NCBI RefSeq assembly: GCF_049199905.1
Contig: NZ_JBLZPK010000011.1
Location: 124,001-188,000 of the forward strand
Source of the DNA: Shinella sp032095155
GTDB taxonomy: Bacteria; Pseudomonadota; Alphaproteobacteria; Rhizobiales; Rhizobiaceae
Direction of reading: 5' to 3'
DNA: 64,000 bases
How positions within the stretch are numbered: the stretch's first letter is position 1; each line of letters begins with the position of its first letter. Below are positions 31,375-38,614 of the stretch, in pieces. Under the pieces are notes generated by a model that did not search any database, had not been told where the DNA came from, and was given only the letters and a program-made list of their open reading frames with translations. Made by a program: the position numbers and the translations under genes.

Positions 31375-32895
31375 GTGAAACCCCTCGACAACAACGGCCA
31401 CGAGCTTCGCTCGACCTTCAGTGTAGCCGGCACATATCCGATTTTCAAAATCACCTTTGAATCAGGGGACGGACGCGGACGAAACTCCCAGTATGCGGCC
31501 GGTGTCGAAATCGTTCTGGAGAGACTTTCGAACGTTGACGCGACGCTGACGCGAGCGCAGATCACCAGTGACCGGGTAATTAAACTCGTGCTTGAGAAGG
31601 GTATCGATCCGAGCTTCGAGCCCCGCGCCTTCCCGTTTCCCTTGCGCCTTCAGAGCGTGGACAGTGTCAAGCTGCGCAAGGCGCTGGGAACGGCGGGTGG
31701 CCGGATTGAGAGTGACCAGGCAAGTGGGGGAAACAACACCAGAAAAATGACGCTTTCCGTGACTTTGCCAGGTCCGGTGCGAGGAGCTGCCGATCTGGAG
31801 CTGGCCCTGGCAGGCCGCCTCGCAGTTCGGCGTCTTGAAATGATGCCAGAGCTGTCTGATGTCGACGCAGCTCTTGTTGAATGGCTCGAGGCGTTGAGGC
31901 AGGGATCACGTCGGGACAGGGGCAACCGGCTTTGGATGAGTGAAGAGATGGTGATGTTGAAGGCATCGGCATCGGCCAAGCGAGCGGGCGTATTCGACGT
32001 GCAGCTGGGGGTTCACAGTTCTGGAAAGCCCTGGTCGGTCGAGATCAATGCACCTGCGGAAGCGGCCGATCCCAACGGTCTCGTCAGCGTTGCTACCGAC
32101 AGGCAGGGCCGCCGCTTTGTCCTCCGTCAGGGTCGGCTTCGTCCAAACCCGGATTCCGGCGGCGAGGTCGAAGGCGCGAAGTTCAGAACGTTGAGCGGAC
32201 TTGAGCCGGTAATCGTTACCGGCGCGGTCAGCAAGGTCGCACGCGACTGGTATGTGGTTGCAGACATCGACGGTAGCGCCGAGGATATCAGACGGCAGAC
32301 GGGTGAGTTCGTTCACGCCTGCGCCAGAGCTCGCCTTCTCTCGAAGGGCCTCGTTCTCCCCCACCCCGCGCCTCCGACCTTGGCGTCCGATGAAAAGGGC
32401 GGCGTATTCGTCAAGCCGGCGAAGGATGCCACTCCCGAAAAGGAAGTACTGAGACTTCAAGGAGAAGTGTGGCTCGCGCTGCGCCGTGTCGTCGAAAAGG
32501 CGGGCCTTGATCTACTGAAACTGAGGCACGAGGCCGGTTACGAAGTTGACGGCATCATCGTTGGCGGATCATCCAGGATTCTGGTGGAAATCAAGACCGG
32601 CGCCTCGGCTGCGGATATCTACGAGGGGGTCGGCCAGCTCGTTCTCTACAGCCGCATGCTTGATCTTTCCGATTGCAGGCGGATCCTTCTCCTTCCCGGA
32701 GAGCCGAGTGCAACTCTCGTCTCTGCGGTCGAGGCGGAGGGGCTGATGATCTCGACATACAAAGCGACGAAGAGAGGAAAGGGTCTGGATGTGGAGTTTT
32801 CGCAGGCATTTGTGTCGCAATGCGGCCCCTCGCCTGCGGCTACGCCTGTAGCTGCCAAACCCCTTGTTTCCACGCTGGCTCTCGGTGTCCTGTGA
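31375..32895 (+). CDS. PD-(D/E)XK-fold protein, extra member of the MZA operon
   Basis: A 506-residue protein starting GTG with AGGAG upstream. The C-terminal domain has a second restriction-fold signature: HEAGYEVDGIIVGGSSRILVEIKTGASAADIYEGVGQLVLYSR with D392, E405-I-K407 and Q421. The N-terminal 350 residues are beta-rich and unrecognised (residues 30-150 look like a strand-rich domain). Its stop overlaps the next gene's GTG by four bases. I do not know it as part of the canonical four-gene MZA set; it may be a nuclease or a DNA-recognition subunit. Confidence 0.75.
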   Translation: MKPLDNNGHELRSTFSVAGTYPIFKITFESGDGRGRNSQYAAGVEIVLERLSNVDATLTRAQITSDRVIKLVLEKGIDPSFEPRAFPFPLRLQSVDSVKLRKALGTAGGRIESDQASGGNNTRKMTLSVTLPGPVRGAADLELALAGRLAVRRLEMMPELSDVDAALVEWLEALRQGSRRDRGNRLWMSEEMVMLKASASAKRAGVFDVQLGVHSSGKPWSVEINAPAEAADPNGLVSVATDRQGRRFVLRQGRLRPNPDSGGEVEGAKFRTLSGLEPVIVTGAVSKVARDWYVVADIDGSAEDIRRQTGEFVHACARARLLSKGLVLPHPAPPTLASDEKGGVFVKPAKDATPEKEVLRLQGEVWLALRRVVEKAGLDLLKLRHEAGYEVDGIIVGGSSRILVEIKTGASAADIYEGVGQLVLYSRMLDLSDCRRILLLPGEPSATLVSAVEAEGLMISTYKATKRGKGLDVEFSQAFVSQCGPSPAATPVAAKPLVSTLALGVL

Positions 32896-34085
32896 TCGAG
32901 GTCGACCAGCTCAACCTATCCTCTCTGAGGGATTCAAACCTTTTTCTGCGTGCCCTCTGGGCAAGCCTGCGCGAACGATTTGGACGCCTCGGGTGGCAGT
33001 ATACGCCCCGTCGAACCGGGTCGCAGCAGCTGATCCGTTTTGGCTGGATATCCCTTGGCACGAGCGCTCCAACCGGTATTGAGGTGAGCATACGCTACAG
33101 ACAGGTTGGTGTGATAAGGGCGGTCCAGTTCGATCTTCAGCACGGGGTACAGGACACATACCCCGACATCGAACAGATACTCCGGACCTGCGTGAAGGAG
33201 GCTGTCGAACGAAAGGGGCAGCCCGGCGAGCGCCTTCTTTCGACCCAGGTCAGAACACTCCCTCGGATTCCGCTTGCCCACTACCGCGGCAGAAACTGGT
33301 ACTGCGGGCCGCTCACCAGCGGAGAGACTGAAATCGGCATCTCTGTCAGGGGGTTCGATGACGCCGACATTCGGCACGAATTCGCTGTCCGCCTTGTCCC
33401 GTTGATCGATGCGCTCTCGTGCATGACCAATGCAGCGTTCGAACAGGTCCACGACAGGGAGGGTGAAGCGAGCGCAGGGCACGACGATGCAAACCAGTTT
33501 CTGGTTGAGGAAGACTCGCTCGATGACTCTCCAGTGCAGGATCATCGGCTTCTGCTCAGCGCAGCTCAACTGCGATACTGCGAGGACCTTCTGGAAGATG
33601 AAATCCATGACGAACGCCTGGTACGCGCGGCCAGCATCTTCCACAGGGGCCTTGGCATATACAGGAAGTTACCTGATGCCCATGACCTCGCTCTGGCCCT
33701 CTTTGTCTCGTCACTCGAAGCCGTTGATCTTCCCCTGAGCAAGCCTGCCAGTTGCCCGACGTGCAATCAGCCACAGCACAAGATTTCGCAGCGTGTGGTG
33801 GATCTGGGCAGGAGGCACCTGGGACATGGTGTGGAGGGCATGTTCAAGGAGAGCTATCAGCGGCGGTCGAAGTATCTGCACGTCGGCAAGGACGTCGCGT
33901 CACAGCCCGTGACGGCTCCCTTCATCCCGCAGCTTGACCCAGATGGCATCGAAGGCTGTGCAATGCCATCAGCCGGCAACCCGAAGAACATGATGGAATT
34001 CACAAGCTTCGTTATCAGGCGAGAAATGCTCTTGAGCGATCAATCCGTTCACGGCCATGCAGCTGAATCGAACCCGCTCCCCTAG
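32892..34085 (+). CDS. HEPN/Apea-like protein, candidate RNase
   Basis: A 397-residue protein starting at GTG 32892 in the overlap GTGA with the upstream stop. The C-terminal region FKESYQRRSKYLHVG contains R325-x4-H330, the RX4-6H signature of HEPN ribonucleases (Apea-like), preceded by two helices and a CPTC motif (about residues 291-294, CPTCNQPQHK) that may bind zinc. The N-terminal 200 residues are unrecognised. HEPN RNases are common abortive-infection effectors. As the last gene of the operon it could be the RNA-cutting arm. The longer frame to 32673 runs through the upstream gene and was rejected. Confidence 0.7.
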   Translation: MIEVDQLNLSSLRDSNLFLRALWASLRERFGRLGWQYTPRRTGSQQLIRFGWISLGTSAPTGIEVSIRYRQVGVIRAVQFDLQHGVQDTYPDIEQILRTCVKEAVERKGQPGERLLSTQVRTLPRIPLAHYRGRNWYCGPLTSGETEIGISVRGFDDADIRHEFAVRLVPLIDALSCMTNAAFEQVHDREGEASAGHDDANQFLVEEDSLDDSPVQDHRLLLSAAQLRYCEDLLEDEIHDERLVRAASIFHRGLGIYRKLPDAHDLALALFVSSLEAVDLPLSKPASCPTCNQPQHKISQRVVDLGRRHLGHGVEGMFKESYQRRSKYLHVGKDVASQPVTAPFIPQLDPDGIEGCAMPSAGNPKNMMEFTSFVIRREMLLSDQSVHGHAAESNPLP

Positions 34086-34184
34086 CGAGCGGCGTTCGGC
34101 AGACCGGACGCAGACGCCGCGGCTCCTGCTTCATGGGTTCACGCTTTCAATGGCGCCATGCCTTGCTCCCGGCATAATTCATCC

Positions 34185-34601
34185 TCAGTCTGTCGACGAG
34201 CGTCGCTCGGTGCAGATCCGGTCGAGCTGGTCTTCCACCGCCTTCATGTGCGTTTCGAAGCTTTCAGGTGACTGGAGTGCCTCGAATGTTTTCGTGGTGA
34301 ATTCCGGATTTTCCTTTTCGTAGGTCTGAAGCGCCTTGCACGACTCCTTTCTAAGGATGAGGGCGTTTCGAACCTTTGGCATTATCTGAGCTTCAAGGTA
34401 GGCGGCATTGCCTAGGTGGACCGTCTGAAAGCGTCGATAGAGCCTGGAGAAGGCCCGGAAAAGTCCTGCGTGAATGAATTCCGTAAGCTGATCCAGCGTG
34501 GCGCCCTGCGACGGCTTCCGCGTCGGCCGGTCGTCGAGCATGCAAGGCCAGGATTCATTTGGAAGGGCATCTGGAGCTTGCGTTCTGGTGGGCTGTCTCA
34601 C
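34185..34601 (-). CDS. Hypothetical protein
   Basis: A 138-residue helical protein (...LDQLTEFIHAGLFRAFSRLYRRFQTVHLGNAAYLEAQIMPKVRNALILRKESCK...ETHMKAVEDQLDRICTERRSSTD) convergent with the MZA operon. The first 30 residues look disordered, and the start may be the ATG at 34541. No known family. Whether it belongs with the AAA-cold-shock unit upstream on the same strand (252 bases away) is unclear. Confidence 0.5.
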   Translation of the reverse strand: MRQPTRTQAPDALPNESWPCMLDDRPTRKPSQGATLDQLTEFIHAGLFRAFSRLYRRFQTVHLGNAAYLEAQIMPKVRNALILRKESCKALQTYEKENPEFTTKTFEALQSPESFETHMKAVEDQLDRICTERRSSTD

Positions 34602-34732
34602 GACAGTTATGCTTGTCGAGGTCTGCAGCCGAGCTCGCGTCTTTGAATCCTCAGGAGCTGGTGTCTCTGTGCGAGGCCCGATCCTCTACGGAAAACCCGT
34701 TCGATTCTCTTCCCAAGGCCGCAGGCCCAACT

Positions 34733-34759
34733 ATGCCGGGTGCAAGCCCGGCATTTTTT
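34733..34759 (+). terminator. Rho-independent terminator with no clear gene
   Basis: ATGCCGGG (34733-34740) pairs with CCCGGCAT (34747-34754) over TGCAAG, followed by six T (34754-34759). It is a textbook plus-strand terminator, but the only plus gene upstream (the HEPN gene) ends 650 bases earlier with a minus-strand gene between, so an unannotated RNA or small gene may end here. Confidence 0.65.
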
Positions 34760-34853
34760 GGTTTTCCCCGCGGGCGTTGGTTGCGCTGGTATCCTGAGGT
34801 TGACGCGAGGTGGCAGCTGCATATGAACTGCGGCAGTGCGGAAGCATCGTCTG

Positions 34854-36350
34854 TCAGGACCCGATCAGGATGATGTGGCCGGCTTGCTGCTTTCCATTCC
34901 GGTCGGCAATCATCTGGAATGACAAACGCTGATTATCTTTCAATCGAGCCAAGCCGATTTCCTCGATCGCACGGATACCAACAAAGATGTCTTTGTCCTG
35001 GTTGTCAGGCTTGATAAAGCCATACCCTTTCTTCTGATCGAACCACTTCACGGTCCCGATCAGGCGACTGGTATGAAAATGCCGCCATCGGTCCTCGAGG
35101 CAGTGCGCGGCGAAAGTGATCTTTTTCTCACGAATATTCTCTCTCACAATTCCGGACCGGAGCAGGTGCTCCAACGCAGCGAGCAGAGGTTTGGCACGAA
35201 TGCCTTCGCCAACGATCTGATCGCGCGAGAGAGAAGAGTCTTTCCGGCTTGTCAGGCGATTCAGGATGTCCTGCCGATCTTCCATCGCGCCTTCAGCCTT
35301 CGACTTGTCTGCTATAATTGACATCACCAGACGATCGAGGTGAGCGCTGATGTCGTTTCTCTTGAGGGACGTCGCAACCTCTATGGCGAGTTCATAGCCT
35401 AGACCTTCCAATGCTTTGCCAGCAGAGTAACAGGTGGCCTTGTCATGACCGAAGACGGCAAGAACATCGCTCACCGCTTCAGCATCAAGAGGGTAGAGAT
35501 CGACCAGGCATAAGTTTCCCTTGCGCACCTCCGAAGCCAGCGCGGGTGAGGCGTCGAGGCGGAACTTGTTCGTACCGGCTGTCATGACCAGCTGAACTCT
35601 GTTTCTACGGGCAGCCCGGAGCAGAAGTGCCATGTCCGACAAACGGAATTGCGAAAGATCATCGATCGCAAGAATGCCACCCTGGTTATTGATGGCGAAT
35701 GCCTTGATCATCGCGTTTACAAGAGCGCGCTCTGCTTTGCCGGGAACCTCATCGAAGTTCCCGTTCAACTCCTCGCGGCTGGCATATCTTTCCAGCCTGC
35801 GCTGATCCACGCCCTCCCAGCCGTGGGACAGTGCCTCCCGACACAGTGTCGCCGCGAGGCCGCCCCTTGATGACCGACGACGCCAATTCTCCCCTATCAC
35901 GCGCACACACTGGGCACTCTTCGTCAGGAACTGCAGTGCGAAGGTCTTTCCCGAACCCGGCGGTCCAATCAGTACGATACTCTTTCTTGCTCTCAGGAAA
36001 TCAGCGGCACGCAGCACTTCCGGACGTATCAAGCCGTGTTCCACACGGTAGTCGCGATCGGATAACGGGTGCTCATCCTCTTTAACCTCCACGACGCCCT
36101 TTGCCGATCGAGCGGCCTTGCGCTGTTCACGCGAAAGATGGCCGGCGCGGAACCTTGCGCCGTCGAGGACCGCGCCGCGGAAGGAAATTCCCCGCATGTC
36201 GGACATGGAGAAATCTACGCTTCTCCAATCGCTGTGCTCGAAGAAGGTATGGGGATCTTCACCAATCTCCAGGAGGCAGGAGATCCAGTCATCGCACCTG
36301 GAAGCTTCAAGTCTGCGAAGTTTGGTCTTGAACCGGGTCGGGATATCCAT
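34854..36350 (-). CDS. Pentapeptide-repeat / P-loop ATPase / cold-shock-domain fusion
   Basis: A 498-residue fusion. Residues about 44-68 read as pentapeptide repeats (VDFSM SDMRG ISFRG AVLDG ARFRA). The central NTPase has Walker A GPPGSGKT (129-136), a basic patch (NWRRRSSRGGL), Walker B GILAIDDLSQF (about 225-235) and a likely sensor VMTAGTNKF. The C-terminal 70 residues are a cold-shock domain (GTVKWFDQKKGYGFIKPDNQDKDIFVGI) that binds single-stranded nucleic acid. The start is 6 bases after the upstream gene's stop. I know of no named family with this architecture. Placement in a defence island suggests a sensor of phage RNA/ssDNA, but this is inference. Confidence 0.75.
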   Translation of the reverse strand: MDIPTRFKTKLRRLEASRCDDWISCLLEIGEDPHTFFEHSDWRSVDFSMSDMRGISFRGAVLDGARFRAGHLSREQRKAARSAKGVVEVKEDEHPLSDRDYRVEHGLIRPEVLRAADFLRARKSIVLIGPPGSGKTFALQFLTKSAQCVRVIGENWRRRSSRGGLAATLCREALSHGWEGVDQRRLERYASREELNGNFDEVPGKAERALVNAMIKAFAINNQGGILAIDDLSQFRLSDMALLLRAARRNRVQLVMTAGTNKFRLDASPALASEVRKGNLCLVDLYPLDAEAVSDVLAVFGHDKATCYSAGKALEGLGYELAIEVATSLKRNDISAHLDRLVMSIIADKSKAEGAMEDRQDILNRLTSRKDSSLSRDQIVGEGIRAKPLLAALEHLLRSGIVRENIREKKITFAAHCLEDRWRHFHTSRLIGTVKWFDQKKGYGFIKPDNQDKDIFVGIRAIEEIGLARLKDNQRLSFQMIADRNGKQQAGHIILIGS

Positions 36351-36356
36351 GTCAGG

Positions 36357-37310
36357 TCAGTCCCAAAGTTTTGCCTGGCAAAGCACGGTGTCTGCGCCAT
36401 CCTCTGCTTCCAGGCTTCTGCGCAGCGCCTTTTCGAGAAGTCGCCTCCTGATCTGCGACCTGATTTCGTTCGGACCATCGACTGCGCCATGGTCCACCCT
36501 TACATTCACGACATCCAGCCCGTTCGGCTGCACACAGATCGTGACCTTGTCCTCAGGATGCATTCTGCCTTCGACATGGCATATTTCTCCAAGCCGCAAT
36601 TTACCGGCAAGAGTTGCTCCGGGCTCTTCGGCGTTTATGTTCCATGCACACGCGACTCCTTCGCTCCCGGGGCCCATGCAGTTGATCGTCTTTCCGTTGA
36701 TGGTGGCGATGCCGAGATCGCCGAGGAAGTCGGTCCCATCGACGATCGCGGAGTCCGCGAGATGCAGCTGAAGTGAAGCCGATCTCACCTGCACGCTGCC
36801 GGAGTAAGTCCGGCCGTCGGCGGAGTCGGTCCAGTCGTTCAGCGAAGGTCCAAAATAAGCCGTCGTCTCGATCGAGATGGTTTGCTCGACATCGGGGCTG
36901 GTAGACAGGGAATTTGACTTTCGCGGATACATCGCCACCTGGAGGTTCGCGAGGTTTCGGGCGAGCGCGGTTGACGTGGCGATTCTACGTGTGGCCTCGT
37001 CTGAATGAAACGAACGGGCCAAATGGAAGCACAAGGAATTCTCCGGGACGCCGAGCAGTGTCTCGATGAAATTCCAAATATCCCGAGGGACTCCTTTCTT
37101 CGTATCACCCTGAAACCAGCGTTGAAGCGTTGAACGGTCCTGAGGAGGGGACTTGGCGAATGGCGTCCTGGCGTGCCGGCGCTTGACGAGCACGACGATT
37201 GCATCGAGGGCGATCGTCTTCTTTCCGTTTGCCTTGATAAAATGCTCGGAGGCGCTGAGCGCCACACGAGCAGCGTCGACCTTAACCTGTACGAACCTAT
37301 TTTCCATCAT
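36357..37310 (-). CDS. HTH-like protein, partner of the ATPase-cold-shock fusion
   Basis: A 317-residue protein (MMENRFVQVKVDAARVALSASEHFIKANGKKTIALDAIVVLVKRRHAR...). The segment DRSTLQRWFQGDTKKGVPRDIWNFIETLLGV reads as an XRE-like helix-turn-helix; the C-terminal 150 residues are beta-rich with an Asp/Gly-rich core (DGTDFLGDLGIATINGKTINCMGPGSEGVACAWN). GGAGG lies 6-7 bases before the paired ATGs at 37310/37307; a longer frame to 37733 is rejected. It ends 6 bases before the fusion gene, so the two form an operon. It may regulate the unit or act as its target sensor. No family recognised. Confidence 0.65.
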   Translation of the reverse strand: MMENRFVQVKVDAARVALSASEHFIKANGKKTIALDAIVVLVKRRHARTPFAKSPPQDRSTLQRWFQGDTKKGVPRDIWNFIETLLGVPENSLCFHLARSFHSDEATRRIATSTALARNLANLQVAMYPRKSNSLSTSPDVEQTISIETTAYFGPSLNDWTDSADGRTYSGSVQVRSASLQLHLADSAIVDGTDFLGDLGIATINGKTINCMGPGSEGVACAWNINAEEPGATLAGKLRLGEICHVEGRMHPEDKVTICVQPNGLDVVNVRVDHGAVDGPNEIRSQIRRRLLEKALRRSLEAEDGADTVLCQAKLWD

Positions 37311-37771
37311 CGCGGCCTCCGACGGTTTTTCTACCATGTCGAGCAAGGAGCGCAATCTTTCTCGGTTTCGCACAGTTCTGTAGTTCCTGCACAAAATACG
37401 TGGAAAATGCACACAGACGCGGGGATCTGCAGAATTGCATATTTTCAATACTTTGCGAAACCGGAATGCGTGGAAGAGCACACTGATCGCGTGCAGGCTC
37501 CTAGAACCGAAGCGGATGGACCGCTGAGTGAACCAGGAGTTCTCATGAAATACGATGAATTCATCCGCCGCCTGAAAGCGATCGCAGGCCTGATCCTCAT
37601 CCTCGTCAAGATCTGGATTGCCTTGGTCCCCGCCAACGCTGACGAAGAGGTATGCCCGTGGCGATCGCCGCCGACGACCGAGCACTTGTTCGCTATGGAG
37701 GCCCAGGTGACTACGCTTGCGGGGTATTGCCAAGTTGTTTGAGGCATGCGTTGCAGGTATCGAGGCACGAT
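37311..37771. other. Intergenic region upstream of the HTH/ATPase operon
   Basis: About 460 bases. Frames in it are chance extensions of neighbouring genes. It should hold the promoter for the minus-strand operon. TTGAAA (minus strand, about 37440-37446) is present but no -10 box is at the proper distance. The right boundary is where recognisable IS6 transposase sequence begins. Confidence 0.4.
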
Positions 37772-38116
37772 GAAATTGCCGAGCGCTTTTCCCCGTCTGA
37801 GGGTTTTCGTTTTCCGCGTGAGATCGTCGCTTATGCGGTTTGGGCCTACCATCGCTTTGCCCTGAGCACGGCCGATGTGGAGGATCTGCTAGCGGAGCGC
37901 GGCGTGATCGTCAGCCGGGAGACCGTTCGTCTTTGGATCAATCGTTTTGGCCGCCATTTTGCCACCTGCATTCGCCGGAACCGGCCAAAGCCGAATGACA
38001 AGTGGCACATGGATGAGGCTGCCATTGTGATCGGCGGCAAGAAATTCTGGCTCTGGCGGGCAATCGACGCTGACGGCGATGTACTCGACATCCTGGTTCA
38101 GCCACATCGCAACACA
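37772..38116 (+). pseudogene. IS6-family transposase remnant (N-terminal half)
   Basis: Recognisable IS6/IS26-type transposase from GFRFPREIVAYAVWAYHRFALSTADVEDLLAERGVIVSRETVRLWINRFG to DKWHMDEAAIVIGGKKFWLWRAIDADGDVLDILVQPHRNT, containing the first DDE aspartate region (HMDE) and the W-R-A-x-D motif. The match stops abruptly at about 38116 and the second half of the protein is missing. A truncated DDE transposase cannot be active. Neither terminal inverted repeat was found. It marks a past insertion between the defence modules. Confidence 0.85.
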
Positions 38117-38614
38117 GATCGGTACTCCTGCCGCCGCTGTCACAAGGGGCGACGTGTCTTAGTAACCGCGCCGCTAGGTGAAATAGGGCATCACTCGGTG
38201 AGCAACTTCAGAGGGTTAGCGTAGGTAGAACAACAAGTCGTTAGTTCGAGTCCGTTCAAGAGCGTGGGCTACGGCAGCTTTGGCCAATTCCGGACTGCCG
38301 TATCAGGTGTCTGCATTCGCAGTTGGGCCAGAATCGGGGAGCAGCCGGCCTGCCAGTACCAGATCTTCCATTCCTGCAGCCTAAGCGTTTAACTGAAACC
38401 GTCCGCCGAAATATTTACGGATAAAACCCGCCTCACATCGTCGGTGCCGTAGCGGTTCTAGATTTGAACCACTTGAACGCTCGATACTTCCAACTGCGCG
38501 CATCGGCCACGCTGTTGATTTATGCTGACGCTTTTACCTAAGATTGTAAAAAGTCTTCGAACCCGTATGGTTACCCGATCGCTCGAATCAAGCTTATGCT
38601 GCCCGAGGTTTTTA
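38117..38614. other. Intergenic region without recognised genes
   Basis: About 500 bases between the IS6 remnant and the DUF262 gene. A segment near 38240 resembles a tRNA T-arm (TTCGAGTCC) but lacks the rest of a tRNA. No strong promoter was recognised. It probably carries the promoter of the DUF262 pair. Confidence 0.4.

Noticed and set aside
32673..32891. Longer N-terminus of the HEPN-like protein starting at 32673
   Set aside because: Runs inside the upstream gene; GTG 32892 at the GTGA overlap gives a better start and normal length.
37311..37733. Longer N-terminus of the HTH-like gene starting at 37733
   Set aside because: The added residues are Arg-rich with no ribosome site, while GGAGG lies before the ATG pair at 37310/37307.
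38225..38275. tRNA-like T-arm sequence (TTCGAGTCC)
   Set aside because: Only a T-arm-like segment; no acceptor stem, D arm or anticodon arm could be paired around it.
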